Assembly (NCBI RefSeq): GCF_014204755.1 | Contig: NZ_JACHLZ010000001.1 | Span: 2,294,001 to 2,358,000 of the forward strand | Reading direction: 5' to 3' | From: Brachybacterium aquaticum | GTDB taxonomy: Bacteria > Actinomycetota > Actinomycetes > Actinomycetales > Dermabacteraceae | Length of the DNA stretch: 64,000 bases | Part shown: piece by piece, positions 19,309-28,694 of the stretch | Layout: each line of letters opens with the position of its first letter | Position numbering within the stretch: the stretch's first letter is position 1 | The notes under the pieces: model-generated | Told to the model about the DNA's origin: nothing | The model's database searches: none | What the model saw: the letters and a program-made list of their open reading frames with translations, nothing else | Translations under genes and position numbers: made by a program

Positions 19309-19874
19309 GCGCTCTCCTCCTTCTCCGGGGCGTCGGGGCGGGTCCAGTCGCCGCTCTTGCCGCCGGACTTGGCGAGGACCTGGACCTGCTCGATGACGGC
19401 GAGGTGGTCCACGGCCTTGATCATGTCGTACAGGGTCAGCGCCGCGATGCTCGCGGCGGTCAGCGCCTCCATCTCCACGCCGGTGACGCCCTTGGTGCGC
19501 ACCCGCGCGGTGATCTCGACCCGGTCGCCGCCCGGCACGAGGTCGAGCTCCACCCCGGACAGCGGCAGCGGGTGGCACAGCGGGATCAGGTCGGGGGTGC
19601 GCTTGGCACCCATGATCCCGGCGATGCGCGCGGTGGCGAGTGCCTCGCCCTTGGGCAGGTCGCCGCTCGCGATGCGGGCGACGACGTCCTCGCGGGTGCG
19701 CAGCACGGCCCGGGCGGTAGCCTCGCGGGCGGTGACGGCCTTGGCGGTCACGTCGACCATGTGGGCCGAGCCGTCGGCGCGCACGTGGGAGAGGTCCGAC
19801 GGCGCATCGGGGTCGGGACAGGAGGGCTCCGGACGGGAGTCCTCGGGGCGCGAGGGGTCAGGGGTGGGGGTCAT
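19305..19874 (-). CDS. moaC: Cyclic pyranopterin monophosphate synthase MoaC
   Basis: 189 residues. It converts the MoaA product (3',8-cyclo-GTP) to cyclic pyranopterin monophosphate. Motifs are [54 protein letters not shown] (active-site His) and [20 protein letters not shown] with KAVD following. The N-terminal 30 residues are a Pro/Asp-rich extension. The ATG overlaps the moeA stop and its stop overlaps the mogA/moaB start, so translation along the operon is coupled. Confidence 0.96.
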   Translation of the reverse strand: MTPTPDPSRPEDSRPEPSCPDPDAPSDLSHVRADGSAHMVDVTAKAVTAREATARAVLRTREDVVARIASGDLPKGEALATARIAGIMGAKRTPDLIPLCHPLPLSGVELDLVPGGDRVEITARVRTKGVTGVEMEALTAASIAALTLYDMIKAVDHLAVIEQVQVLAKSGGKSGDWTRPDAPEKEESA

Positions 19875-21199
19875 GCGTCTCCTCCGGGGATCAGCAGGGT
19901 CTCGACCATGTCGCCGTCGCGGAGGGTCGCGGTGCCGACGGGGATCCTCGCGAGCGCGTCGGCCGCGGCGTAGCCGCCGATGAGGTGGCTGGAGGGGCCG
20001 CCCACCAGGCGCACCCGTCCGGACGGCAGCACGCGGGCGCGGCGGTACTGGTCCAGGCGCGAGGGCGAGGGCTCGTCGGCCTCGAGCTGGACGGGCAGGT
20101 GCAGGCGGCGGCGCGGCGGGGCTCCGAGGGCGGGGCGGGCGATCAGCTCGCAGCTCAGCAGCGCGGAGACGGGGTTGCCGGGGAAGGCGAGCCAGGGGAC
20201 GCGGCGCCCGTCGACCTCGAGGGTGCCGATGCCCTGCGGGCCGCCCGGCTGCATGGCGACGGTCGGGAAGGCGAGGGTCACGCCGCGGTGCGCGGCGGCG
20301 TGGCGCACCACCTCGAAGGCGCCCTGGCTGACCCCGCCGCTGGTGACCACGAGGTCCGCGTCGTGGCGGGCGACCTGCTCGCGCAGGTGCCCGAGGAGCA
20401 CGTCGGCGTCGTCCCGGACGGCGCCGACGTGGACCACCTCGGCGCCGGCCTCGGTGAGGGCGGCGGCGAGGCCGGGTCCGTTGGCGTCATGGACCCCGCC
20501 GGGGGCGGGCGCGTCGGCCGACGGACCGGTGACCTCGGAACCGGTGGAGAGGACGATGACGCGCAGTCGCGCCTCGACCTCGACGTCCCGCAGACCGCAG
20601 ACGGCCAGGTGCGCGATGCGGGCGGGGGTGAGCAGCCGACCCTCGCGCAGCACGGTGTCGCCGGCGCGGGTGTCCGAGCCGCGGGGGCGAACGAAGCGGC
20701 CGAAGGCGGTGCTCGTCGGGGTGAGGGTGACGGTCGCATCCGCTGCGCGTCCGTCGGCGGCAACTCCGTCCGCTGCGCCCCGATCGACCTCATCACCGTC
20801 GGCCGACCGTCCCGACCCGTCGGTCGGCGCGAAGCGGCCGGCCGCGCTCTCCTCGACCGGGATGACGAGGTCGGCGCCGCCTGGGATCGGGGCGCCGGTC
20901 ATGATGGCGCGCGCCGTGCCGGGGGCGAGGGTGCCGGGGGCGTCGCCCGCGGCGATCACGTCGCCGAGCGGGAGGGTGACCTCCTCGCCGTCGCCGCCAA
21001 GGTCCGCAGCGCTGGCCGCGTAGCCGTCCATCTGGGAGTTGTCCGCGCCGGGCACGTCCACGCGGGAGCGCAGCTCGGCGGCGGCGACGCGTCCGGTCGC
21101 GGCACCGTCCAGGGCGATGACCTCCGTGGTGCGCACCCCGGCGAGCAGCGCGACGGCATCGGCCACGTGGTCGGCCAGGGGGATCCGCTCGCCGCTCAT
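19871..21199 (-). CDS. moeA: Molybdopterin molybdenumtransferase MoeA (copy 1)
   Basis: 442 residues from ATG 21199, with AGGAG 10 bases upstream. It inserts molybdate into adenylylated molybdopterin. Domains include [17 protein letters not shown] (substrate loop), [21 protein letters not shown], the MoCF-like part with STGSEV and [13 protein letters not shown], and the [12 protein letters not shown] segment. An insertion of about 35 residues rich in Asp/Ala/Gly (around residue 140) replaces a usual turn and contains SADG runs. First gene of the operon; a TATCCT box at 21238-21243 is the likely -10. A second, divergent MoeA is encoded at 31555-32820. Confidence 0.95.
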   Translation of the reverse strand: MSGERIPLADHVADAVALLAGVRTTEVIALDGAATGRVAAAELRSRVDVPGADNSQMDGYAASAADLGGDGEEVTLPLGDVIAAGDAPGTLAPGTARAIMTGAPIPGGADLVIPVEESAAGRFAPTDGSGRSADGDEVDRGAADGVAADGRAADATVTLTPTSTAFGRFVRPRGSDTRAGDTVLREGRLLTPARIAHLAVCGLRDVEVEARLRVIVLSTGSEVTGPSADAPAPGGVHDANGPGLAAALTEAGAEVVHVGAVRDDADVLLGHLREQVARHDADLVVTSGGVSQGAFEVVRHAAAHRGVTLAFPTVAMQPGGPQGIGTLEVDGRRVPWLAFPGNPVSALLSCELIARPALGAPPRRRLHLPVQLEADEPSPSRLDQYRRARVLPSGRVRLVGGPSSHLIGGYAAADALARIPVGTATLRDGDMVETLLIPGGDA

Positions 21200-21237
21200 C
21201 TCGTGCACGCTCCTGTCCGGGGGAATGGGCCTCGTCC

Positions 21238-21243
21238 AGGATA
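21238..21243 (-). promoter_or_regulatory. -10 box of the moeA-moaE operon
   Basis: TATCCT on the minus strand, about 38 bases ahead of the moeA ATG, giving a short leader with AGGAG. The divergent moaA box lies about 110 bases away. Confidence 0.4.
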
Positions 21244-21354
21244 GGCGTGGCGTGCCCGCGTCGGGCTGCGGGACTGCGGGGCACCTCGCGCGGCGGACCG
21301 TGCCGGGTGGGCGGTGCCACGCCCCCGCGCCGCCCCCGCGACGGCGGTCCGGCC

Positions 21355-21360
21355 TATGCT
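21355..21360 (+). promoter_or_regulatory. -10 box of moaA-moaD
   Basis: TATGCT, about 44 bases ahead of moaA ATG 21405. The leader carries GGAGGAGG. There is no recognisable -35. Confidence 0.4.
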
Positions 21361-21404
21361 GGATCGACGCCCCGACGACCCGGGCGGCAGGAGGAGGTGG
21401 TCCC

Positions 21405-22505
21405 ATGGCCTCGCGACGCGTTTCCCTCGGCATCCCCGTGCCGCGCCGCACGGACGAGACGTCCCCTGCGCTTCCCGACACCTCCGACCGTCCGGACACC
21501 CCCGCGCTCGCCGACCGCTTCGGCCGCGCCGCCACGGACCTGCGCCTGTCGCTCACCGACTTCTGCAACCTGCGCTGCACCTACTGCATGCCCGCCTCGG
21601 GGCTGACGTTCCTGGGCAGGGACCAGCTGCTCGGTGTGGACGAGGTGGTGCGTCTGGTGCGCATCGGCGTGGAGCGCCTGGGCATCACGCAGGTGCGCTT
21701 CACCGGCGGCGAGCCGCTCACCCGGCCCGATCTCGAGGAGATCATCGCGGGCGTCGCCGCGCTCACCCCGCGCCCGGACATCTCCGTGACCACGAACGCG
21801 ATCGGCCTGGACCACCGCGCCGAGGCACTGCGCGCGGCGGGGCTGGACCGCATCAACGTGTCGCTGGACTCCGTGGTCTCCGAGACCTTCGAGCGCCTGA
21901 CCCGTCGGCCGCTGCTGCACCGCGTACTCGCCGGGATCGACGGCGCCCGCGCCGCGGGCCTCGGCCCGATCAAGATCAACGCCGTGCTCATGCCCGGCGT
22001 GAACGACCACGAGCTGCCGGACCTGCTGGACTGGTGCCTCGAGCGCGACCTGCAGCTGCGGGTCATCGAGCAGATGCCTCTGGATGCGGACCACATCTGG
22101 GACCGCGGCGCGATGATCACGGCCGACGACGTCCACGCGATGCTCGCCCCCCGCTACCTCCTCACCCCCGTGGACGAGCCGCGCGACGGGGCGCCCGCGG
22201 AGCTGTTCGAGGTCGCAGGCCGCGAGGACGGCCGTCACCTGGGCCGGGTGGGCGTGATCGCCTCGGTCACCCGGCCGTTCTGCGCCGACTGCCGCCGCAC
22301 CCGCCTCACCGCCGAGGGCCGTGTGCGCACCTGCCTGTTCTCCCGCGAGGAGACCGACCTGCGCGGGGCACTGCGCTCAGGCGCGGACGACGAGGAGATC
22401 GCGCGGATCTGGCGCGCCGCCCAGTGGGGCAAGAAGGCCGGGCACGGCATGGACCGCGCCGACTTCGTCCAGCCCGAGCGGCCGATGAGCGCGATCGGCG
22501 GCTGA
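21405..22505 (+). CDS. moaA: GTP 3',8-cyclase MoaA (radical SAM)
   Basis: 366 residues from ATG 21405, preceded by a strong GGAGGAGG. It is a radical SAM enzyme that cyclises GTP in the first step of molybdenum cofactor synthesis. The SAM cluster motif CNLRCTYC has Cys 54, 58 and 61. FTGGEPLTRPDLEEII follows. The second, substrate-binding cluster is in FCADCRRTRLTAEGRVRTCLF. The C-terminus ends in Gly-Gly as the family requires for activity. It forms a two-gene operon with moaD, divergent from moeA-moaC-mogA-moaE. Confidence 0.97.
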   Translation: MASRRVSLGIPVPRRTDETSPALPDTSDRPDTPALADRFGRAATDLRLSLTDFCNLRCTYCMPASGLTFLGRDQLLGVDEVVRLVRIGVERLGITQVRFTGGEPLTRPDLEEIIAGVAALTPRPDISVTTNAIGLDHRAEALRAAGLDRINVSLDSVVSETFERLTRRPLLHRVLAGIDGARAAGLGPIKINAVLMPGVNDHELPDLLDWCLERDLQLRVIEQMPLDADHIWDRGAMITADDVHAMLAPRYLLTPVDEPRDGAPAELFEVAGREDGRHLGRVGVIASVTRPFCADCRRTRLTAEGRVRTCLFSREETDLRGALRSGADDEEIARIWRAAQWGKKAGHGMDRADFVQPERPMSAIGG

Positions 22506-22539
22506 GGTGCGTCCAGGGATGAGCACGGGAGAGGACATC

Positions 22540-22848
22540 GTGACCAGCACGAGCGGGACGACGGAGCACGGGACGACGACGCACGCTGCGGACGCGTCGG
22601 CCCTGCCCCTGATCGAGGTGCACCTGTTCGCCGCGGCCGCCGCCGAATACGGGGCGGACCGCGAGAGCGTCCGCGCCGCCACCCTCCAGGGCGTGCTCGA
22701 CGTGCTCCTCGGCGGCGCCTCCCCGGAGGCGACCCGCGTCATCGACCGCTCGAGCCTGCTCGTGAACGCCGTGGCCTGCACCGACCGCGACCGCACCCTG
22801 GCCGACGGGGACCGAGTGGACGTGCTGCCGCCCTTCGCGGGCGGCTGA
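22540..22848 (+). CDS. moaD: Molybdopterin synthase small subunit MoaD
   Basis: About 102 residues from GTG 22540, which has GGGAGAGG at good spacing; ATG 22519 upstream is an alternative. The ubiquitin-like fold begins at LIEVHLFAAAAAEYGADRES, and the chain ends DRVDVLPPFAGG. The terminal Gly-Gly is adenylylated and thiocarboxylated by MoeB so that MoaD can donate sulfur to MoaE. It follows moaA closely and its stop lies 11 bases from the convergent moeB stop. The Thr/Ser-rich N-terminal extension is unusual in length. Confidence 0.92.
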   Translation: MTSTSGTTEHGTTTHAADASALPLIEVHLFAAAAAEYGADRESVRAATLQGVLDVLLGGASPEATRVIDRSSLLVNAVACTDRDRTLADGDRVDVLPPFAGG

Positions 22849-22859
22849 GCCCGGAGCTC

Positions 22860-24170
22860 TCAGGGCCGACTGATCCGGACCTCGCTGCCGACGAGGCCGT
22901 CGAAGCCGCCCACCAGGGAGCGCACCCGGATGCCTCTCTCGCCGAGCACCCGCTGCGCGCTCGCCGAGCGCACCCCTCCGGCGCAGTAGAGCACCGCCCC
23001 CTCGAGCTCCTCCGCCGCGTCGGCCGACGCCCCCGCCAGCAGCGCGCCCATCGGGACGTGCTCGGCGCCCGCGACCATTCCGCCTTCGACCTCGCGATCC
23101 TCGCGGATGTCGATCACTCGCTCCCCCGCCGCGAGCAGGCCGGGCAGCTCCGCGGCCGTGACCTCGTCGTGGGCGGGGCCGGTCGGGCCGGGCAGGCCGC
23201 AGGTCACCATCACGTCCTCGAGCGCCGTGACCGGCGCGCGGCGCGGGTCCCGGGCCAGCGGCACCTCGTCCCAGCGGGCGCGCAGCGCGTCGTAGAGGGC
23301 GAGGCGGCCGTGGAGCACGTCGCCCATCCCGGCGAGGACCTTCACGGCCTCCATCGCCATGGTCGAGCCGATCACCCCGCACAGCATCCCCAGCACCCCG
23401 GCCTCGGCGCAGCTGGGCACCTCGCCCGGCTTGGGCGGCACCGGGTGCACATCGCGATAGGTCACCCCGCGCCCGCCTGCGCCCCAGAACACGCTGACCT
23501 GGCCGGAGAAGGCGAGGATCGACCCCCACACCAGCGGCAGGTCCAGCATCTCGCAGGCGTCGGAGGCGAGATAGCGGGTGGGGAAGTTGTCGGTCCCGTC
23601 CAGGACCAGGTGGTGCCCGGCCAGCAGCTCGAGCGCGTTCTCGGGGGTGAGCGCGTCGACCACGGCGCGGACCGTCACGTCCGGGGCCTGGGCGCGCAGG
23701 TGCTCCGCGGCGGCCACGGCCTTCGCTCGGCCCAGGTCCGCCCCGGTGAACAGCACCTGGCGGTGGAGGTTCGTGACGTCCACGGTGTCGGGGTCGAGCA
23801 CGGTGATCTCCCCGATCCCGGCGGCCGCCAGGTAGGACAGCACCGGCGCGCCGAGCCCGCCGGCACCGATCACGGCGACCCGCGCGGCGCGCAGGCGGCG
23901 CTGTCCGAGCTCGCCGAGCTGGGGCAGGCGCATCTGCCGCAGATGCCGCTGGGGATCCGAGAGCGCGTCGGCCGGAGGGACCGCGAGCGCGCGGAGATCG
24001 ACGGGTCCGGGACCGACGGGCAGAGGCCCGACGGGGGCCGCCCCGTCGGCCGCCGGGGCTCCCGCCGTCGCATCCGCGCTGGTAGGAGACTCATCGGTAA
24101 CTTCCGGCGCGGCCGGAGCGGCGCGGAGCGCAGGCACATCCGGGCCGGAAAAGCTATCACTTTCCACCAT
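22860..24170 (-). CDS. moeB: Molybdopterin-synthase adenylyltransferase with rhodanese domain (MoeB)
   Basis: 436 residues from ATG 24170; ATG 24227 would add 19 residues. The N-terminal 75 residues are a low-complexity Pro/Ala linker. The E1-like domain has QMRLPQLGELGQRRL, the nucleotide loop VAVIGAGGLGAPVLSYLAA, DPDTVDVTNLHRQ and DGTDNFPTRYLASDAC. A C-terminal rhodanese domain (about residues 345-430) has VIDIREDREVEGG and its active Cys in VLYCAGGVRSASAQRVL. This MOCS3-like fusion activates MoaD and relays sulfur to it. It is convergent with moaA-moaD. Confidence 0.94.
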   Translation of the reverse strand: MVESDSFSGPDVPALRAAPAAPEVTDESPTSADATAGAPAADGAAPVGPLPVGPGPVDLRALAVPPADALSDPQRHLRQMRLPQLGELGQRRLRAARVAVIGAGGLGAPVLSYLAAAGIGEITVLDPDTVDVTNLHRQVLFTGADLGRAKAVAAAEHLRAQAPDVTVRAVVDALTPENALELLAGHHLVLDGTDNFPTRYLASDACEMLDLPLVWGSILAFSGQVSVFWGAGGRGVTYRDVHPVPPKPGEVPSCAEAGVLGMLCGVIGSTMAMEAVKVLAGMGDVLHGRLALYDALRARWDEVPLARDPRRAPVTALEDVMVTCGLPGPTGPAHDEVTAAELPGLLAAGERVIDIREDREVEGGMVAGAEHVPMGALLAGASADAAEELEGAVLYCAGGVRSASAQRVLGERGIRVRSLVGGFDGLVGSEVRISRP

Positions 24171-24306
24171 GTGAGGTATTCTCCCCCACGGCCACGCACC
24201 CTGTTCCAGGTCCAGAAGTCCGTTCATAGACTTCGGATAACGATTCGGCCATGGAGGTCACGCCAGCGCGATGACGCGTCCCGGTGTGACCTACAGTGCT
24301 GAAACC

Positions 24307-24340
24307 TGCTCGAGAGACCCGCACCGGTGCGGGTCGAGCA
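24307..24340 (+). promoter_or_regulatory. Strong hairpin in the leader of the peptide ABC operon
   Basis: A perfect 20-base palindrome (GACCCGCACC and its complement, 24316-24335) is extended by TGCTC (24307-24311) pairing with GAGCA (24336-24340) past a four-base bulge. GAAACCTG occurs directly on both sides (24301-24308 and 24354-24361), and ACCATGTGAGG occurs at 24166-24176, on the moeB start, and at 24344-24354. The hairpin lies in the 301-base gap between moeB and the permease gene, which otherwise holds no gene; TACAGT at 24292-24297 is a possible -10. It may be an operator or leader attenuator; there is no T-run for a classical terminator. Confidence 0.45.
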
Positions 24341-24471
24341 CCGACCATGTGAGGAAACCTGACGATGCATTCACGTTCGTCCGCCCGGAGGGGCAGCGGC
24401 CATCAGGCCGCCCGTCCGCCGCTCCGGGATCCCCGTGCGATCGTCAGGCTTCTCCCCTCGGGAGCCCGTGC

Positions 24472-25461
24472 ATGATCAAGTACATCCTGCGGAGGTTCGT
24501 GAACTACGCGATCCTCACCGCGATCGCGACGGTGGGCGCCTACATCGCCGCGAGCCTCTTCTTCTACCCGCGCCGCCGCTACCTCGGCATCAACCCTCCG
24601 ATCCCGGAGGAGTCGGTCGACGGCATCCTCAGCGCCTACGGCGTGAACGACAAGGACCCGGTCCTGCTGCGCACCTGGTGGTGGATCGAGCGGATCATCT
24701 TCGAGCCGCTCAGCCAGAAGCTGGGCCAGGACCTCCAGGGCAACTGGGTGATCCCCGAGATCATCAGCCGCTCCGGCATCAGCCTGCGTCTGCTGCTCCT
24801 CGGCGCCCTGCTCGGCGCGATCCTGGGCGTGACCCTGGGCGTCTGGGGCGCGGTGCGCCAGTACAAGGCCTCCGACCAGATCGTCACCTACGCCTCGTTC
24901 ATCCTCATCTCGACCCCCACCTTCGTGGGCGGCGTGATCCTGATGATCCTCGCGACGAACTTCAACAACCTCCTGGGCTTCCAGGCGATTCGCTTCACCG
25001 GCGCCTACACGCCGGGGATCACCGGCTTCGGCCCGCAGCTGTGGGACGCCATAGTCCATCTGCTGCTGCCCACGATCGCCCTGGCCCTGTTCGGTGCAGC
25101 CGGCTACTCCCGCTACCAGCGCTCGCTGATGCTGGACGTGCTGGGCAGCGACTTCATCCGCACCGCCCGTGCCAAGGGCGCCACCCGCAACCATGCGCTG
25201 ATCAAGCACGGCGTGCGCGTCGCCCTGATCCCCATGTCCACCTACTTCGCCTACAACTTCGGCACCCTGGTGGCGGGCTCGGCCTTCCTCGAGATCGTCT
25301 TCTCCTGGGAGGGCATGGGCAAGTACGGCATCGTCGCCGTGCAGAACTCCGACGTCAACGCGCTGGCCGGCAACGTCTGCTTCACCGCGATCCTGCTGCT
25401 GTTCAGCTCCACCCTGTCCGAAGTGCTCTACGCGGCGCTCGACCCGAGAGTGAGGGTCTGA
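24472..25461 (+). CDS. Peptide-type ABC transporter permease (DppB/OppB-like)
   Basis: 329 residues from ATG 24472 with GGGAG 8 bases upstream. An N-terminal helix is followed by an extracytoplasmic stretch of about 80 residues and five further helices. The EAA loop, which contacts the ATPase, is seen as TARAKGATRNHALIKHGVRV. The protein ends in LYAALDPRVRV, typical of the DppB side. It is first gene of a five-component import system encoded by four genes, for peptides or a similar solute (nickel and sugars are also family substrates). Confidence 0.93.
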   Translation: MIKYILRRFVNYAILTAIATVGAYIAASLFFYPRRRYLGINPPIPEESVDGILSAYGVNDKDPVLLRTWWWIERIIFEPLSQKLGQDLQGNWVIPEIISRSGISLRLLLLGALLGAILGVTLGVWGAVRQYKASDQIVTYASFILISTPTFVGGVILMILATNFNNLLGFQAIRFTGAYTPGITGFGPQLWDAIVHLLLPTIALALFGAAGYSRYQRSLMLDVLGSDFIRTARAKGATRNHALIKHGVRVALIPMSTYFAYNFGTLVAGSAFLEIVFSWEGMGKYGIVAVQNSDVNALAGNVCFTAILLLFSSTLSEVLYAALDPRVRV

Positions 25462-25462
25462 C

Positions 25463-26485
25463 ATGTCGATGAACGCACAGCCTCCCGCCGATCACGGCGC
25501 GGACCTGGCCGAGGACATCGAGCCCACCGCGACGCTGATCGCCGAGAAAGCCGCCGAGGCCCCGTCGACCAACCAGAAGCAGCATCGCCCGATCTCCCGC
25601 GGCCGCCTCGTGTGGCGCCGCCTGAAGCGCAAGCCGAACTTCTACGTCGGCGGCGCGATCGTGCTGGCCATCGTGGCCTTCGCCCTGTTCGGCGACTTCT
25701 TCAACATCTACACGCAGGGCCAGCAGGACCCGTACAACTTCAACTCCCCGCCCAGCGCCCAGCACTACTTCGGCACGGACGCGATCGGCGTGGACCTGTA
25801 CGCCTCGATGACCGAGGCGCTGCGCACCTCGCTGCTGATCGGCTTCCTCGCCGCCCCCACCGCGACGCTGGTCGCCGCGATCATGGGCTCGCTGGCCGGC
25901 TACCTCGGCGGCGTCTTCGAGATGTTCACCAACTGGCTGATCAACCTGCTGCTGGTGCTGCCGGTGTTCTACGTGCTGATGATCGTCTCCCCCGCGATCT
26001 CGGACCCGAGCAACCTCCCCGCCGCCCTGAAGTGGCTCGGCTTCCTGCCGGCCTGGGGCCTGCTCGTCATCGCGATCGGCCTGTTCAGCTGGATGATCAT
26101 GGCCCAGATCGTGAAGAACCAGACCAAGTCCCTCAAGGACCGCGAATACGTGAAGGCCGCGCGCTATATGGGGGTCGGCACGCCGACCATCCTGCGCCGG
26201 CACATCATCCCCAACGTCGCCTCGCTGCTGATCATCGACGCCGCCCTCGGCGTGGCCGGCGCGATCCTCGCCGAGACCTCGCTGTCCTTCTTCGGCCTGG
26301 GCATCCAGGCGCCGAACGTGTCGCTGGGCACCCTGCTGCAGGACGGCACCGGCGCGGCCGTGTCCCGCCCGTGGCTCTTCGTCATCCCCGCGTCGTTCCT
26401 GGTCACCCTGCTGACCGGTGTCGCCCTCATCGGCGACGCCCTGCGCGACGCCATCGACCCCACCAGTGAGGTGAACCGTGCCTGA
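25463..26485 (+). CDS. Peptide-type ABC transporter permease (DppC/OppC-like)
   Basis: 340 residues; ATG one base after the upstream stop. A soluble N-terminus of about 60 residues precedes the OppC_N helix (YVGGAIVLAIVAFALFGDFF). Four or five more helices and the EAA loop VKAARYMGVGTPTILRRHII follow. The C-terminal LSFFGLGIQAPNVSLGTLLQ is a hallmark of the DppC side. Its last 8 bases overlap the ATPase gene. It pairs with the preceding permease in one membrane channel. Confidence 0.94.
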   Translation: MSMNAQPPADHGADLAEDIEPTATLIAEKAAEAPSTNQKQHRPISRGRLVWRRLKRKPNFYVGGAIVLAIVAFALFGDFFNIYTQGQQDPYNFNSPPSAQHYFGTDAIGVDLYASMTEALRTSLLIGFLAAPTATLVAAIMGSLAGYLGGVFEMFTNWLINLLLVLPVFYVLMIVSPAISDPSNLPAALKWLGFLPAWGLLVIAIGLFSWMIMAQIVKNQTKSLKDREYVKAARYMGVGTPTILRRHIIPNVASLLIIDAALGVAGAILAETSLSFFGLGIQAPNVSLGTLLQDGTGAAVSRPWLFVIPASFLVTLLTGVALIGDALRDAIDPTSEVNRA

Positions 26486-28577
26486 GCCTCTGCTGCAGGT
26501 CAAGGACCTGACCGTCACCTTCCCCAACGCCACCGGCGGCGTCCGCGCGGTGCGCGGGGTGAACTACTCCGTGAACGAGGGCGAGTTCCTCGGCATCGTG
26601 GGCGAGTCCGGCTCGGGCAAGTCCGTCTCCTCCCTCGCGGTGATGGGGCTGCTGCCCTCCTCCGCGAAGATCACCGGCGAGCTGCTCTTCCGCGGCCAGA
26701 ACCTGCTGGGCATGAACGACCGCAAGCTGTCCGCGCTGCGCGGTCGCGACATGTCGATGATCTTCCAGGACCCGCTGTCCGCGCTGACCCCCGTGTACAC
26801 GATCGGCCAGCAGATCGAGGAGGCGCTGACCCTCCACGACAAGGGCCTCTCGCGTCAGGCGGCGGAGAAGCGCGCCGTCGAGCTGCTGAAGATCGTCGGC
26901 ATCCCCGCCCCCGAACGGCGGGTCAAGGCCTTCCCCCACGAGTTCTCCGGCGGCATGCGCCAGCGCGCGATGATCGCGATCGCGATCGCCAACGATCCCG
27001 CGCTGATCATCGCCGACGAGCCCACCACCGCGCTGGACGTGACGATCCAGGCGCAGGTCCTCGAGGTCCTCCAGAAGGCCAAGGAGGTCACCGGCGCGGC
27101 CGTCGTGCTGATCACCCACGACCTCGGCGTGGTCGCCGGCAACGTGGACCGCGTGGCCGTGATGTACGCGGGCAAGCTGGTCGAGAAGGGCCTGGTCGAC
27201 GAGGTCTTCACGACCCCGCGCATGCCCTACACGATGGGTCTGCTGCGCTCGGTGCCGAACATGCTCACCGCCGGCAAGGAGAGGCTCGTCCCCCTCGAGG
27301 GCCGGCCGCCGAACCTCGCGAACCTCCCCGCGGGCTGCCCCTTCGCGGAGCGCTGCCCCGCCGTGCAGGACCGTTGCCGGGCCACCGAGCCGGAGCTCGT
27401 CGCCGACTTCGGCGACGGCCGCGAGGTCGCCTGCCATCGGGCCGACGAGATCCAGGCCGGCACCTTGAAGCCGTCGGACATCTTCCCCCGCCCCGCCCAC
27501 GAGGACCGGGCCATCAAGGACACCTCCGGCCTCGAGCCGGTCGTGGAGGCCACCGACCTGGTGCGCCACTTCCCCCTGTTCAAGGGGTCGGTGTTCCGCC
27601 GCGTGGTCGGCACGGTCAAGGCCGTGGACGGCGTGGACTTCGAGGTCCTGCCCGGGGAGACCCTGGGTCTGGTGGGCGAGTCGGGCTCCGGCAAGTCCAC
27701 GACGGCGCTGGAGATCATGGAGCTGGTCACCCCGCAGCGCGGCAGCCTCAAGGTCGCGGGCAAGGACGTCGGCTCCTTGTCGAAGGCCGAGCGCCTGAAG
27801 ATGCGCCAGGACGTGCAGATCGTCTTCCAGGACCCGATGGCCGCGGTCGATCCCCGCATGCCCGTCGGCGAGATCATCGGCGAGCCGCTGACCGTCCACA
27901 AGGTGCCCCGCGCCGAGCGGGACCGTCGCGTGGTCGAGATGCTCGACCTCGTCGGCCTCGCCCCCGAGATGACAGACCGCTACCCGCACGAGTTCTCGGG
28001 CGGTCAGCGCCAGCGCATCGGTATCGCCCGCGCCCTGATCACCGAGCCGAAGGTGCTCGTGCTGGACGAGCCGGTCTCGGCGCTGGACGTGTCCGTGCAG
28101 GCCGGCGTCGTGAACCTGCTGGAGGACCTGCGCGACCGGCTGGGCCTGTCCTACCTGTTCGTCGCCCACGACCTCGCCATCGTCCGGGAGATCGCCGACA
28201 AGATCGCGGTGATGTACCTGGGACGCATCGTCGAGTACGGCCCGGTGCGGGAGGTGTTCGAGACCCCTCGCCACCCCTACACCCGCGCGCTCATGAGCGC
28301 CGTGCCGGTGCCGGACCCGGCCGTGGAGCGCGAGCGCCGTCGGATCCTGCTGACGGGCGATCTCCCCAGCCCCACCGAGGAGATCACCGGCTGCAGCTTC
28401 GCCTCGCGCTGCCCGCTGATGCGGATGCTCGACGAGGACCGCCAGGCCATGTGCCTGGGCACAGACCCCGCCCCTACCCAGCAGGGCGGTTCCCGGGTGG
28501 CCTGTCACCACGTCGACCAGATCGGTCGACTGGACAACGCCGACATCTCCGCCCTGACCCCCGCCCCCGGCGACTGA
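26478..28577 (+). CDS. Fused double ABC ATPase (DppD-DppF type)
   Basis: 699 residues from GTG 26478. Two complete nucleotide-binding domains lie in one chain. Domain 1 (about residues 5-260) has GESGSGKSVSSLAVMG, the signature FSGGMRQRAMIAIAIA and ALIIADEPTTALD. Domain 2 (about 355-610) has GESGSGKSTTALEIM, FSGGQRQRIGIARALI and VLVLDEPVSALD. Each ends in an oligopeptide-type C-terminal segment with Cys-rich CPFAERCP and CSFASRCPLM. It powers the two adjacent permeases. The fusion saves a gene relative to the usual separate D and F subunits. Confidence 0.95.
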   Translation: MPEPLLQVKDLTVTFPNATGGVRAVRGVNYSVNEGEFLGIVGESGSGKSVSSLAVMGLLPSSAKITGELLFRGQNLLGMNDRKLSALRGRDMSMIFQDPLSALTPVYTIGQQIEEALTLHDKGLSRQAAEKRAVELLKIVGIPAPERRVKAFPHEFSGGMRQRAMIAIAIANDPALIIADEPTTALDVTIQAQVLEVLQKAKEVTGAAVVLITHDLGVVAGNVDRVAVMYAGKLVEKGLVDEVFTTPRMPYTMGLLRSVPNMLTAGKERLVPLEGRPPNLANLPAGCPFAERCPAVQDRCRATEPELVADFGDGREVACHRADEIQAGTLKPSDIFPRPAHEDRAIKDTSGLEPVVEATDLVRHFPLFKGSVFRRVVGTVKAVDGVDFEVLPGETLGLVGESGSGKSTTALEIMELVTPQRGSLKVAGKDVGSLSKAERLKMRQDVQIVFQDPMAAVDPRMPVGEIIGEPLTVHKVPRAERDRRVVEMLDLVGLAPEMTDRYPHEFSGGQRQRIGIARALITEPKVLVLDEPVSALDVSVQAGVVNLLEDLRDRLGLSYLFVAHDLAIVREIADKIAVMYLGRIVEYGPVREVFETPRHPYTRALMSAVPVPDPAVERERRRILLTGDLPSPTEEITGCSFASRCPLMRMLDEDRQAMCLGTDPAPTQQGGSRVACHHVDQIGRLDNADISALTPAPGD

Positions 28578-28694
28578 GGCCCCGCCCCCATCGCCCCGAG
28601 TTCCACCCATCGTCTCCCCGATCCGCAGTACCCACCCCGCAGGACCCGAGACCCCCGTGCACAGCTGCACACCTCACCAGGAAGAGAGAACCCC

